Assembly (NCBI GenBank): GCA_029204225.1
Contig: CM055096.1
Location: forward strand, 32,625,076-32,689,075
Length of the DNA: 64,000 nucleotides
Direction of reading: 5' to 3'
Source of the DNA: Diphasiastrum complanatum
Taxonomy: Eukaryota > Streptophyta > Lycopodiopsida > Lycopodiales > Lycopodiaceae
Numbering within the stretch: the first letter of the stretch is position 1; the number at the start of each line of letters is the position of its first letter. The notes below the pieces were generated by a model, which saw nothing but the letters and a program-made list of their open reading frames with translations, did no database searches and was not told the origin of the DNA. Both the position numbers and the translations under genes were made by a program. Shown here piece after piece: positions 1 through 10,542 of the stretch.

Positions 1-97
1 CTATCTCCTTCGGTATTCCATGGAACTTGAAAACATTCTTCAAGAATATTTGTGCTATTTGGGCTGCAGTATCAGTAGTTTTATAAGGTAAGAAATG
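1..97 (-). pseudogene. Ty3/gypsy integrase fragment, distal part (interrupted by copia element)
   Basis: Read on the minus strand, these bases give one open stretch that includes YKTTDTAAQIAQIF and FKFHGIPKEI. This is the part of a gypsy integrase core lying between the first and second catalytic aspartates. It continues exactly from the integrase fragment that ends at 5690 on the other side of the copia element, after the residues RLIKYAHF. The two pieces are therefore one gene split by the insertion. The fragment runs off the left edge of the window, so the second aspartate and the glutamate of the triad are not visible. Confidence 0.85.
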
Positions 98-439
98 TGT
101 TAGAATAAGGAAGCCCGAGTTTCTCTCACAGTTCATGACTTTCCGTGTTTAGCAATGATTTCGAGTTTTTTTTACTGCTTTTGTGATGGTATGCATGTGT
201 GCCAGTTTGACAGTCCACGTAGTGTAAGTTGGGACACACGTCCCGTAACGGGGACCGAACTGCCATGCAGCGGTACCCCACAAAAATTAGACTGTGTATG
301 TATACCTTTCAGTCTCTTTTGTAAATATAGTTCAGAAGTGTTCTCTTGGGTTGGTGTGTGATCTCTCTTTATTGTTTATCTGATTGAAGTTAGATTGCTT
401 GCAAATTAGCTAACTATACTGCCAGTAAGATCCTTGACA
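98..439 (+). repeat. 5' LTR of copia element
   Basis: This 342-bp LTR begins TGTTAGAATA and ends CCTTGACA. It matches 5350-5689 along its whole length, with about 14 substitutions and one 2-base change in a T run. It contains a TATA-like stretch (GTATGTATACC, near 297) that reads GTATATATACC in the 3' copy, so the 5' copy's putative core promoter has probably been weakened. The motif ACGTCCCGTAACGGGGACC contains a short inverted repeat. Confidence 0.93.
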
Positions 440-451
440 TGGTATCAGAGC
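440..451 (+). promoter_or_regulatory. Primer-binding site, initiator tRNA-Met type
   Basis: TGGTATCAGAGC lies immediately after the LTR's terminal CA. It is the standard plant copia primer-binding site, complementary to the 3' end of initiator tRNA-Met. Confidence 0.92.
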
Positions 452-1742
452 CTGGGAATGGTGCAGTTTGAGGTTAGCTAGAAACCAAATTCTTGGAGAA
501 TTTGAAGAATTGGATACGGTAAGATTTGCAGTCAATTGTTTCAGTTGGTCAGCAAGCAACTTGATTGAGTTGGATTGGGACATTTGCATGTTTCAATTGT
601 GTCTTCTCTAGAAGAACAAGGAGTTCAAAATTGTAAGCCTCTTTGAAAGAGCATGTTTTAGAGCGTTGTCACCCTGTACTCAATCAATTCCTCACCAATC
701 GGCAATCTAACAGTTCCAGTGAGTGAGCTGTAGTAGGGCAACCTCTTTCAAACAGGTATCTGCGAGAAGAGCTCAAAGGATGAATAGCTAAAGCTTAAAA
801 GGCAACAAAAATCCCATAGCTAGGGTTTTTATCTATAAAGTAGCTTATTTCTCTCTGAAGAAAGAGTTTCTGGTAGGTGAAAAACTATGATCAAGGGCGT
901 AGTACTTGCAGGAAGCAGATTTGAAGAGGCCATAGACAGTCGCGACCCACAGAGGAAGAGATAGATGAAATTTCACTGGTCTCTACCATAGCCAAAGCTT
1001 GAAAGCTTGAAAAACAGAGGAGAGAAATAGAGAGGGTCACGACGGACAGGTTGTGCGCGCCTAGAGGAGAGGAACAGTTCGTGTATGGAAGGGTCTAGCG
1101 GCCAGGGGAGAATGTTACAGTGCCCACATCGCTTGCGGATCATTGGATCTTGTCAACGGCTGTGATTGATTTCTCAAGAAATGATCTAGAACCGTGGATT
1201 TGAAGATATCCATTGAATTGTCAAAATTCAAATCTCACATTTCATGTGAAGGGGTCTAAAGGACTGAACAGCCTTCAACTTCATAAAAAAATTTCAAGCT
1301 GAAAGAGACCCTGAAGGCCAAATTCATTTGAAGAAAAGTTTTACTTCAAGGTGAAGAAATAGTGTATTTTCTTCAAAGGTCCTTATCTTTTAGCCCTTTT
1401 CTCCGTTTAGAGCCGTCCAAAAGCCAAAATCCTCCAAATTAAGGGCAAGAAAGGATTGTACCCTACAAGTACGATACTTAAAAACAGAGGGATTGTCGCG
1501 GACAAAGTGTTCGGAGCAAGCCAAAAGTCTTTTCACCATTCCAGTGGGCAAGCAGTCAGGAGTTGGTGACGAAGGGCATTTTGGAGGATGACACCGATTT
1601 GGCTTCCGATCTGGCGAAAAAGCGGCGGGAGGTCCTGAAACTTTCTTGGTTAAACCTTAAAGTTGACTTTTAGAAGTCTAAATTGCTCTATAAGCTTGTC
1701 ATTGGGCCTCATTAAAGTGCTATACAGGCAATTTTTGGCGAA
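452..1742 (+). other. Copia untranslated leader (1.3 kb)
   Basis: No coding domain is seen between the primer-binding site and the start of gag. At nearly 1.3 kb the leader is unusually long for an element with 0.34-kb LTRs. I cannot tell whether it holds a packaging signal or acquired sequence. Confidence 0.6.
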
Positions 1743-2527
1743 ATGGCAGGTTTGGGAGAATCCGTGCTTGGAGAAGCTAGTAGATTGGACGGGGTATCCA
1801 ATTATAGCATTTGGAAATTCAAAATGAAAAGTATTTTCATTGAAAAGGAGTTGTGGAACATTGTCACTGGGGTGGAACAACGGCCAACCACAACTCCAGC
1901 CGATATTTGTGCATTTGACAAAAGGGCGATAACTTGTCAGTGAAGGATCATGTCATTGCCCACATTAGTAAAGTTGTATCAGCAAGAAGCACTTGGGATG
2001 CACTCAAAACACAGTTTTAGATGGCAAACCCCTTTTGAATGATGTTTTTGAGGACCAAACTCATAAGTGTTCGCATGGAGGAGAATGAGGGCATAGGGTC
2101 CTATTTCACACGAATAAAGGAGTTACGAGACCAGTTGACAACTATTGGAGAGCCAATAAGAGATGTTGAGCTGGTTCACACAGCTATAAATGGCCTATCT
2201 GAAAATTTCCAAATGTTTGCAAGTGGCATTGCTTTGAGAGAGAGGCTACTAACATTTAAAAATCTTCATGGCATCATCCTACAGAAGGAACAAAGGCGTG
2301 AAGTGGTAAAAACTCGACTTCCCACATCGGAAGATCAAGTAATGCTAGCCAAAGGGAAGCATAAATACAAGAAGCAACCCAAGAAGTCGAATGTGGAGGA
2401 TGACAATCAAGGATCCACATCAGGCAAAAAGAAGGAAGGCAACTGTTTCTATTGCCAAAAGCCTGGACATTGGGCAAGAGATTGTCGCAAGAAGAAGGTG
2501 GATATTAAGAGGGGCAAAGTGAAGTAG
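1743..2527 (+). pseudogene. Copia gag (nucleocapsid), broken
   Basis: The capsid/nucleocapsid protein starts at 1743 with MAGLGESV and the copia gag landmark YSIWKFKMKSIFIEKELW. A stop and frameshift near 1940 break it, and the frame recovers at 2039 with the YFTRIKELRDQL region typical of the UBN2 gag core. A single CCHC zinc knuckle (CFYCQKPGHWARDC) lies near residue 135 of the second part. The gag frame ends with TAG at 2525 but is in the same frame as the protease that follows, so the original reading was one polyprotein. Confidence 0.88.
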
Positions 2528-2953
2528 TTGACCAATTTTGTCGAAGAAGAGAATGATAGCGATAGCCAAGATCGAGGCGCGACATTTGCAACAGCATTAG
2601 CATCGCAACATTCCATTGATCATACACATTGGTATGTGGACTCAGGAGCAACGAGACACATGACTGGCAACAAATCATGGTTTAAAAACCTGGAGCTTAC
2701 TGATGAAGGAGATAGAGTTGCGCAGGCGAACGACAATGAGTGCCAAATTCATGGAGTTGGTGCAGTGCCTATTCAATTTCCTGATGGACATGTGAAGGTA
2801 TTGAAAATGTGTTGTATATTCCTGGCCTTCAGAAGAGTCTTTTATCTGTTGGTACAATGACAGATCATAAGTTGAAGGTGGAGTTCAATGACAAGAAATG
2901 CCAGATCAAGGATGTGAAACGGGGTTTCAAGGTGATTGTTGATGGCATAGACG
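2528..2953 (+). pseudogene. Copia protease, frameshifted
   Basis: The aspartic protease active site reads WYVDSGATRHMTG, with the catalytic Asp at about residue 38. The frame is lost near 2800, where one base appears to be missing: the other frame restores YIPGLQKSLLSV, which normally follows. The text then runs from FKVIVDG almost directly into WHRRMGHLNF of the integrase. The usual spacer of a few dozen residues is absent, so a small internal deletion is likely. Confidence 0.82.
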
Positions 2954-3927
2954 TATGGGACATTTGAATTTCAAGAGTTTGAGGTTACTTCGTAAGCTCA
3001 AGATGGTAACAAGTTTACCTAGTTTGTACGACAAGGAAGAGTCCATTTGCAAGGAGTGCGTGCTAGGCAAGTTACACAGGAAGAAGTTCAACAAAGAAGG
3101 AGCAACAAGGGCAAAACGAGTGCTTGAGTTGATACACTCTGACCTATGTGGGCCAATGAAGGTAATGTCTATTGGTAAAGCATTTTATTTGCTAACCTTC
3201 ATTGATGATTACTCACAAAAGACCTGGATCTACACCGTTAAGTAGAAGTCTGACACATTTGGATGCTTCAAAACCTTCAAAGCATTGGTGGAAAATCAAT
3301 CAGGTGCTAAGATCAAGGTACTCAGGGCAGATCGTGGTGGTGAGTATCGTTCCACAGATTTTATTGATTTTTGCAAGGAGCATGGCATTAAACAGGAGTT
3401 TGTGCAGGTCGATACACCTCAACAAAATGAGGTAGCTGAAAGGAAGAATCGTACCATTGTCGAAGCAGCTAGGGCAATGATGACACATATGGGTTACTGA
3501 TTCTTTATGGGGTGAAGTTGTCAAAATTGATGTGTTTTTGCAAAATAGAAGCCTTACAGTTACTGTACATAATCGCACACCCGAGGAGGCATTCACTGGT
3601 AAGAAGCCTAAGATGGATGGGTTGCGAGTATTTGGATGTCGAGTGTATGTTCACATACCTAAGAGTGAGAGAGCCAAAATGCAGGTAAAGGCCTTGAAGT
3701 GCATTTTTACAGGATATGATGAACAAACCAAGATATATAAATGTTATGATCCAGAGGGGCTACATGTGCACATAAGCCGTGATGTCTTATTTGATGAAAT
3801 CCATAGATTTGGAGATGAAGAAAAGAATAATGATGTGCTACGTAAGCTTCTCAAAGAGGATGAAATAGTTCCACCACCACAAGAAGAAGATCATCATAAT
3901 GGTGATGACTCAAAGAGGATGAAGTAG
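2935..3927 (+). pseudogene. Copia integrase, two stops/frameshifts
   Basis: The pre-integrase HHCC finger is seen as WHRRMGHLNF and CKECVLGK. The catalytic core shows the first Asp in HSDLCGPM, the second in RADRGGEY and the Glu in NEVAERKNRT, so all three catalytic positions are present. TAG at 3243 interrupts the frame between the first and second Asp, and a one-base shift near 3492 moves the frame. The C-terminal part (RVFGCRVYVHIP, CIFTGYDE, ISRDVLFDE) follows. The frame ends in a 59-bp tandem duplication. Confidence 0.88.
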
Positions 3928-3967
3928 TTCCACCACCACAAGAAGAAGATCATCATGATGGTGATGA
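3850..3967 (+). repeat. 59-bp tandem duplication in pol
   Basis: Two adjacent 59-bp copies start with CTCAAAGAGGATGAA at 3850 and 3909 and differ at a few positions. They encode the acidic linker PPPQEEDHH between integrase and RT. Since 59 is not a multiple of three, the second copy shifts the frame by two. Integrase reads in the frame of 3850 and RT in the frame of 3909. Confidence 0.93.
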
Positions 3968-5321
3968 GGGACGTGGTACTCCTCCCACCATAGAGACGAG
4001 ATGGAGAGTGAGAAACAAATCTATTGGATTGGAAAAGACTGAGGTAGCAAGTGATAAAAGGAAGGAGCAAGATGCACCATGGGATTCCTATTCACCTTGT
4101 AGTAGATCACCTCAACGTAAATTACCTAAATGGTATACTAAACTCATGAGTGACAAGGAAGGAGAAATTGCCGAGCCTAGCAAGGAGGGAGACTTGCGGC
4201 ATTCCACAAGAGAGAGGAAGGAACCTGACAAGTTTCAGGTAAATCTTGCACTTATGAGTGACATTATTTCATCTACTGAACCCTCTTGCTTTGAGGAGGC
4301 CGAAAATCAGGAGATATGGCAAAAAGCAATGCAGGAGGAGATTGATTCCGTCAAACACCATGACACATGGGAGATAGTGGATCTTCCAAAGGGCAAAAGA
4401 CCCATTGGCAATAAGAGGGTATATAGGACAAAGTATAATGCCAATGGAACTATTGCAAAACACAAAGCAAGGCTTTTAATGAAGGGCTATGCGCAAAGTA
4501 AGGGCATTGACTACGAAGAGACCTTCGCTCCTGTGGCCAAGTGGAATACACTTCGCATGGTGATTGCTTTGGCGGCACTATTTGGATGGAATCTACATAA
4601 GATGGACGTAAAGTCTGCATTCCTGAATGGTAAACTTGAAGAAGAAGTGTACATGGAGCAACCTAGTGGCTTTGTGACACATGGCATGGAAGACAAAGTG
4701 TGCAGGCTGAAGAAAGCCTTGTACGGATTGAAACAAGCACCACGTGCTTGGTATAGCCACTTTGATGAGCATCTCCTATCTAGATGTCTGATACGCACTT
4801 ATTCAGATTTCAATCTTTACTACTTTGCTCGTGACTCTAGTATCACACTGATTGTGTTGTACGTAGACGACCTCATAATCACATGAAATGATGATGATTT
4901 GATTGGTGCAATCAATAAGGACTTATCTTCCAGTTTTGATATGACTGATCTTGGCTTGATGCACTACTGTCTTGGAGTGGAAGTATGGCAAGGCTGCAGT
5001 AGTATCACACTAACTCAAACAAAGTACGTGAATGAGATTTTGAAGCGTTTCAAAATGTGCGATAGCAAGCTAGTATCCACACCTGTGGATGTTGGTAAGA
5101 AACTATCTAAGCAGGATGAGAGTGCACTAGTTGATGCTATTTTATTTCGTCAATTAGTTGGTTCGCCAATTTATCTCACAACTAATCGTCCTGACATAAG
5201 TTATGATGTAAGCGTTGTAAGTCAATTCATGGCTACTCCTAGAGAGATTCACTGAAAAGCAGCGAAGATAATTCTTCGTTATGTGAAGGGTTTGGGTTTT
5301 TTAGAGAAAAGTTCCTTGTAA
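3909..5321 (+). pseudogene. Copia reverse transcriptase; RNase H deleted
   Basis: The RT shows the copia series: WQKAMQEEIDSV, DTWEIVDLPKGKRPI, ETFAPVAKWNTLR, MDVKSAFLNG, KALYGLKQAPRAWY and the catalytic box LYVDDLIIT, with both aspartates kept. TGA at 4884 falls right after this box; the same frame resumes at once with the DLGLMHYCLGVEV region. TGA at 5253 is followed by KAAKIILRYVKGLGF and a final stop near 5321. The whole RNase H domain that should follow is absent, and the purine tract of the 3' LTR begins about 20 bases later. Confidence 0.9.
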
Positions 5322-5340
5322 GAAAGATAAACTAGGGCTT

Positions 5341-5349
5341 AAGGGAGAG
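5341..5349 (+). promoter_or_regulatory. Copia polypurine tract
   Basis: AAGGGAGAG directly abuts the TG start of the 3' LTR. It is the expected plus-strand primer site. Confidence 0.8.
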
Positions 5350-5689
5350 TGTCAGAATAAGTAAGCCCGAGTTTCTCTCACAGTTCATGACTTTCCATGT
5401 TTAGCAATAATTTCGAGTTTTTTACTGCTTTTGTGATAGTATGCATGAGTGCCAGTTTGACGGTACACGTAGTGTAAGTTGGGACACACGTCTCGTAACG
5501 GGGACCGAACTGCCATGCAGCGGTACCCCACAAAAATTAGACTGTGTATATATACCTTTTAGTCTCTTTTGTAAATATAGTTCAGAAGTGTTCTCTTGGG
5601 TTGGTGTGTGATCTCTTTTTATTGTTTATCTGATTGATGTTAGATTGTTTGCAAATTAGCTAACTATACTGCCAGTAAGATCCTTGACA
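5350..5689 (+). repeat. 3' LTR of copia element
   Basis: This 340-bp LTR begins TGTCAGAATA and ends CCTTGACA. It is followed at once by the target duplication AAATG (5690-5694), which is also found at 93-97. It keeps a better TATA-like core (GTATATATACC) than the 5' copy. Confidence 0.93.
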
Positions 5690-6620
5690 AAATGTGCATA
5701 TTTTATAAGCCGATCCACCACCACATAGATACCATCATATCCCCTAGTTGTTGCTGGCAAGGAAGGTATAAAATCCATACTAATACTTGTCCAACGTTGT
5801 GTAGGAATAGATAACAGTTGCAATGAACCTGGTTGCTTGACATGCTCCACCTCATTCACATGACAAGGAATACATTCTTGCACATATGTGTACATAGCTT
5901 TCTTTATACCAGCCCATTTGAATAGCTTTCGGATGATTTGATATGTCTTCAAAATTCCACTATGCCCAGCACTTCGAGATGAGTGTAGCTCATACAATAC
6001 TTGTGGTATGAATTTGGATTTAGGTGCAAGCACAACTCTAGAATTGTCACACAACAATATGTGTCCTTGCTTCCTATAACGGGGATGAACAACAGAATTA
6101 GATCCTCGAGATTCCTCTCAAATCTCTTTCAAGTCTGGATCCTCCATATATTCCACTTGAATGTCTCTTATCCAATCTGCACTTAATGCAATTATTGCGG
6201 AAATTGTGCTGAATCTCAAATTTGACCACAACATTATGTGCTCCTCCATCAAAGGATGATCCAAAATTTCGTTCTGGTGTTCCTCCAAATAAGCTGCATA
6301 TTCCTCTAAAGATTCTGAAGATGCATTCATCTGTAAAGACCATATTCTTGAAAGCGCATCTGCAACCACATTGTCCTTTCCTTTAAGATATTCAATATTA
6401 AAATCATAAGATTGAACCTGTGACAACCATCTCTTCTGCTTATCATTCAGTTGCTTTTGGCTCAAGAAATATTTCAAACTATGATGGTCACTTTTAATCA
6501 AAAATTTAGAATCATATAAATAGTGTCGCCATTTATTGAGGGCATGCACAATTGCCAACATGTTTCCTACTTTCATAGGCAATGACTCCATCTGATTGAC
6601 TCAAAATAGCTCCCAACCAT
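5690..6620 (-). pseudogene. Ty3/gypsy RNase H and integrase, proximal part
   Basis: Reading down from 6620, a frameshifted RNase H start (GAILSQSDGVIAYESRK) leads into KWRHYLYDSKFLIKSDHHSL and KQKRWLSQVQSYDFNIEYLKG, ending in DNVVADALSRI. TGA at 6118 is the only break before the integrase, which shows the H2C2 finger (HSGILKTYQ, CIPCHVNEV) and the core start SISMDFIPSLPATTRGYDG, with the first catalytic Asp in MDF. At 5690 the copia LTR cuts in after RLIKYAHF, and the gene continues at 97. RT and gag are missing because homology stops at about 6620, where the 6626 direct repeat begins. Confidence 0.88.
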
Positions 6621-6625
6621 GTGCA

Positions 6626-7573
6626 AACCTTCAACACTCTCCAACATTATAAAACAAGCATTGCAATCTCCCAATGAGCATCCAAGGAACTGAAGAGAGC
6701 CTACACACCCAAGCTCCGACCTCCATACACCCATAGTGTGACTAAATCTCAAGTAATTACCTATGAATTGGCAACACCCTCAAGCATCACCACATAAGGC
6801 ACTAACATCCAAGCTTACTAACAATCATAACAACCCTAACATAGAGCACCACCATTCACAATCACTTACACCAAAATGGAACTAACTTCCAAGCATCCTC
6901 AGGCAAGCAAGTTCTCATAAAAAAGACTCTCAACCAAGATCACATCAAATTCATCAAACTCTCCACTCTCAACTTAGCAACTATCAACATCATCTCATTA
7001 TCCAAAATTCCAACTATCATCCAGCTATCAAATTATCAAATCACAAAAGCACTAACACACAAAAACACTAACTCACAAAAGCACTAACATCCAAATACAC
7101 TAACATCCACTCACAAATACACTAACATCCAAAAGCACTAACATCCACTCACACTAACTAACATCCAAATACACTAACATTTGAAATACAAGAAGTTGGC
7201 TCCTTCTTATAAGAAAATCCAATGCATCCCCTTCACAATGCCATCTTGCCATTCTTCATGTCCTTCAAGCCCTCTTTGCCATTTGTCCTCAACCCATTTG
7301 ATAGTACATCTAGTGGCCTCCATAAGAGAGTGAGGGAGTGGTGCATTCAAGGCCCTCTTCCAAAACTAGCCAAGATGCCATTTTTGTCAAAGGCTAGGGA
7401 GGCCATTCAAGTTTCCCCTTTGGTACACCCTAGAAGCCCAAAATGTCAATGTCTAGTGGGTGTACCTCCCAATTTTTATAGCCTCCAAGGTGTTTTGGCA
7501 TTTAATACCCAAATTTTGGGTGAGGCCCATTTTCAACCCCTATTTTTTTGTAGGTGGCCCTCATTTTTCTTTG
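6626..7573. repeat. Left 0.95-kb direct repeat (possible LTR remnant)
   Basis: From AACCTTCAACACTCTCC to CATTTTTCTTTG this stretch matches 17020-17981 in direct orientation with about 3 % substitutions and one short indel near 6950. The two arms flank the Tat-like gypsy complex, so an LTR origin is likely. Clear TG...CA ends, a target duplication and an adjacent purine tract were not found. The sequence left of 6626 is gypsy RNase H, so the arm may be truncated there. The open frame 7222-7659 inside it is not a recognised protein. Confidence 0.75.
7041..7180. repeat. CACTAACATCC short tandem array inside left repeat
   Basis: About ten imperfect copies of a 13-17-base unit with the core CACTAACATCC or CACTAACTCAC occur here. 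A matching array lies at about 17450-17590 in the right arm, so the array predates the duplication of the arms. Confidence 0.75.
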
Positions 7574-9335
7574 GGTACCTTCGTTTTTGGCCCTTCTTCG
7601 TTTTTTCAAGGGTCGTGCGCCTACTGCTCATTTTTCTGGGTTTTTGGCCTGTTGGGTAACCACTTGCTCACACATTTCGTTAACTGTCCGTAAATTGTCC
7701 AAACTTTGTCGTTAGGGTTTCTGTGACTCCTTGACACTGAATCCATATTTTCCGGTCCCGTTTTTACCCGAAACTTTTCTTTCTCGATTTTTTCTTCTGT
7801 GGTTGACTTTTTCGGCATTCATGACTAGGGCTCCCACGACAACACGGTTTCTCTGAAAAATACACTGAGTGATCATATATTAGTAAAAATGGACTTTGTA
7901 CATGGTGGGATTTTAGCACGGTCATACCGGCTATTTTTTTTACAACTGGCCATTTTTTTGAAAAGCCGTAAAAGATTTACCGGCCATTTCTAAGGCCGCA
8001 AAATTTTCTCTAGCCTCATTTAGGACGGGCTGGGACCCAATTCTAGGTGGACTGGCACTCTTGCTCGGTCTTTACAATAATTGACCACAAAATATTTTTG
8101 ACGATTTTTTTGAAAGTCAGTTTCTTAACTTTAGACTATGTCTAGCCACTTTAGGACGGGCTGGAACCCAGTTCTAAGGCAAATTTGTGCCAATTTTTCT
8201 CTAATAATCGGGTTTTACATGCCGGTTTTTTCAATTATTGCAAACTTAAACTTCAATATTAGCCCGATTTTTCGTGCGAAAATATCGGCTAACATTGGCG
8301 ACTACCACTGAGTAGTATGGTCCCCATATGGCGGACCCAGAGTCTCTAATTTTGCAGACCAGCTCCTGGTGGTGGATCAAGTTTAGTGGGCTCACCCTTG
8401 CTAGGTGATGCTAACCATAGTGAGTTGGTAGGATGTCTTCAACAGCTTCCTACCCAAAGGCCATCGATTTAGCCCTTAGGATCCACCTGCAACCAGATTG
8501 GATTTAACCACAGCATCTTTGAACAATTTGGTGTCTTCATACCTGCAAAAACCCACCTGTGATGGGATGATATGGATGCAAGTCATCGCTATTTTGTCTA
8601 ACACCGTGTCATTGATGTGTGTGTGAATGCATACGCAATGAGGCTTTGATGTCCCAACTCTGAAACTGGTCTAGACTGGTGATTACCAATTCTTTTTTTT
8701 TGTTTAGACATTCAACTTATACTCTCTAAGAACTGATTCAACAGGGAATAACCATCTAATCTCTTCTCTGTACTGACTCTTCTCTCAAGCTCTATATTCT
8801 GACAGTAGTCCATGTAGGACAACTTACTGTCCTAAGATCCAATATACAAGATGGTAGGAAATATTGGTTTTTCGCTAGTCTATGGAAGCAATTAGGAAAA
8901 TCGTTCTCACCTCTTATGGATGTGCGAGGCGTCACTCATCCTCACAAATTTGTTCGAAATCTGATACATACAATTGAAGTCTTTTTCTTTTTTCTCTTTT
9001 TTCTCTTACTTTTCTCTCAGTCTTTCTTTCTCTCTCTTTTTCTGTTTTTCTTTTTTCTTTTTTTTATATATATTTTTCTTCTCTGCCTTACCCATTGGGC
9101 AATGGAGTCACTCCCCACCCCACTGCACTGTTTTTGTTCCCACTTTTTCCTCTCTCAACCCCCCCTCAACTATGCATCTATACAGTCATTTATGCCCATA
9201 GAAGTTAGCAAATGCCCAAATGCAGCTCAGAGTTTTTATAGATATGCAATAAATATGTATGCATAGAAAACTGAGACTTGCAACAGATGCTCACCATACC
9301 GTGTCTACTGTATGGTGCATAATAGTGAGGTGGGT
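7574..9335. other. Non-coding stretch next to the left repeat
   Basis: No gene is supported. The sequence AACATTGGCGACTACCACTG near 8294 resembles the LTR-end/primer-binding region of some plant Tat-type elements. This would fit a plus-strand element whose LTR begins in the left repeat, but I cannot confirm it. A strong pyrimidine run (CTTTTTC type) at about 8972-9090 produces phenylalanine-rich open frames that are not genes. Confidence 0.4.
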
Positions 9336-9337
9336 GG

Positions 9338-10342
9338 TTACAGTGCATTCTTGCACATTTTTGTCCGTTGGTTCTTCAACTCCCCAGTGTAATTGGTGTC
9401 CACTTCTGCCACATCCACAAGGGCTGGGTCGGCACCTTCCAGGAACTTAAAATAAAACATCTCATTTAGGGTTTTGCGTTCCCTGGAAGTTCTGTCCCGC
9501 ATCCGCAGGTACAATGCTAGGTCCGCTCCTGACTCCATGGACTCATTGGGGTTGTACCACCATTTGGTAAGGTGAATCATGGTGGGTTTAGTCTTAGCGC
9601 CCCAAGGTTGTAGTAACCAATTCTGCAAACAGTAGGCATAGTGGCCGACCAATCTAATGATATCATTTTTCTGGTACGCGACAACAACTGAGAACCTACA
9701 TAAGCTCTCGCAGGAATCTTTGTAGTTTTCAAAACTACCTGGGATGAGTGGCTATGTGAATCTGAGGGCGGAACTTGTGGATGGTCGTAGCTCAAAAACT
9801 TGGACATCTAGCAGAAATTCCATGGGCGGTAGATATAAACTGTAAGCATCGAAGTTTTTGTAGAACAGATTGTCTGACAAAATTTTCTTGCGGTGCACAA
9901 GGTAAGTTGGTAAAGGGTTGCGGGAACTCTGAGGCCTGATTGGTCCTTTTGCAGCTTCTTTTCTCTGATACTCATGTAATTGCCTAGCTAGCATGGCTAC
10001 GGTAGTTTCGGTTGCAACTAGTTCCACTTTGGTGTTGGCTAGGATCTTTTCCTGTCCTTTATACCCCTCCTTACGGCTTATCTGTCGTCTGTCATTAGCC
10101 TCCTTGAGGTCATTGTACTTTTGCTTCCAGGTACCTCGCTCCTTATTGGTGCTAACCAGCTCGTTAGTGGCTCTGATTTGTAGGTTCTTTTGGTTCTTCA
10201 ATTCTTCTTTCAGACGTTTGATTTCTATGTCGGTCCTCTGTCCTTCCTTCAATACGAACCTCATCAGTTTTCTATGGTGTTGGTCGGGCTGATAATTGCT
10301 CTGTGGGTCTTCCATACTCTTTTCAGCAGAAAATTCCATCAC
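9338..10342 (-). pseudogene. Coiled-coil protein of the Tat-like element, frameshifted
   Basis: A 196-residue frame (10342-9752) starts MMEFSAEKSMED and carries a charged heptad-like region between about residues 30 and 130 (IEIKRLKEELKNQ, WKQKYNDLKEANDRR), suggesting a coiled coil. Two overlapping frames (9807-9577 and 9652-9338) continue in the same direction, with the frameshifts expected of a decaying gene. It lies downstream of the second RNase H on the same strand, where an integrase would be expected. No integrase motif is seen. It may be a gag-like or extra ORF of the retroelement; I do not recognise a named family. Confidence 0.5.
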
Positions 10343-10542
10343 CTATGTTTTAGCATTTACGTACATGAATATACAATGTGTTGAATGTACAAAAAATCTT
10401 TAAACCTTTACACCCCTCTCCCCCTCCGTGTGTATCTGTCAGGTTCGTGCTAGGGCAGGGGTTTTTACTATGTACTTAGGCCGTGTGCATTAATCCATGG
10501 GTTATGCTACTATGGTGTGACCTAAAACAAGTTCTAGATAAT

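Larger units (their letters stand above)
98..5689 (+). mobile_element. Complete but decayed Ty1/copia LTR retrotransposon
   Basis: The element is bounded by two TG...CA LTRs (98-439 and 5350-5689) and by the same 5-bp target duplication AAATG at 93-97 and 5690-5694. It carries a tRNA-iMet primer-binding site, a very long leader, gag, protease, integrase and reverse transcriptase in copia order, and a purine tract before the 3' LTR. The RNase H domain is missing, and several stops and frameshifts break the polyprotein, so this copy cannot be autonomous. The LTRs differ at about 14 positions by eye, roughly 4 %. It lies inside a minus-strand gypsy integrase. Confidence 0.95.

Noticed and set aside
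7041-7180. CACTAACATCC repeats as a CRISPR-like array
   Set aside because: Units are short, irregular and without spacers of constant length, in a plant nuclear context.
7222-7659. 145-residue frame in the left repeat, 180 residues in the right repeat
   Set aside because: The two copies diverge without preference for silent sites and stop at different places, and no domain is visible. It is probably non-coding repeat DNA.
8916-9266. Phenylalanine-rich membrane-like open frames
   Set aside because: They are produced by a pyrimidine-rich run; there is no start context, family or codon bias.
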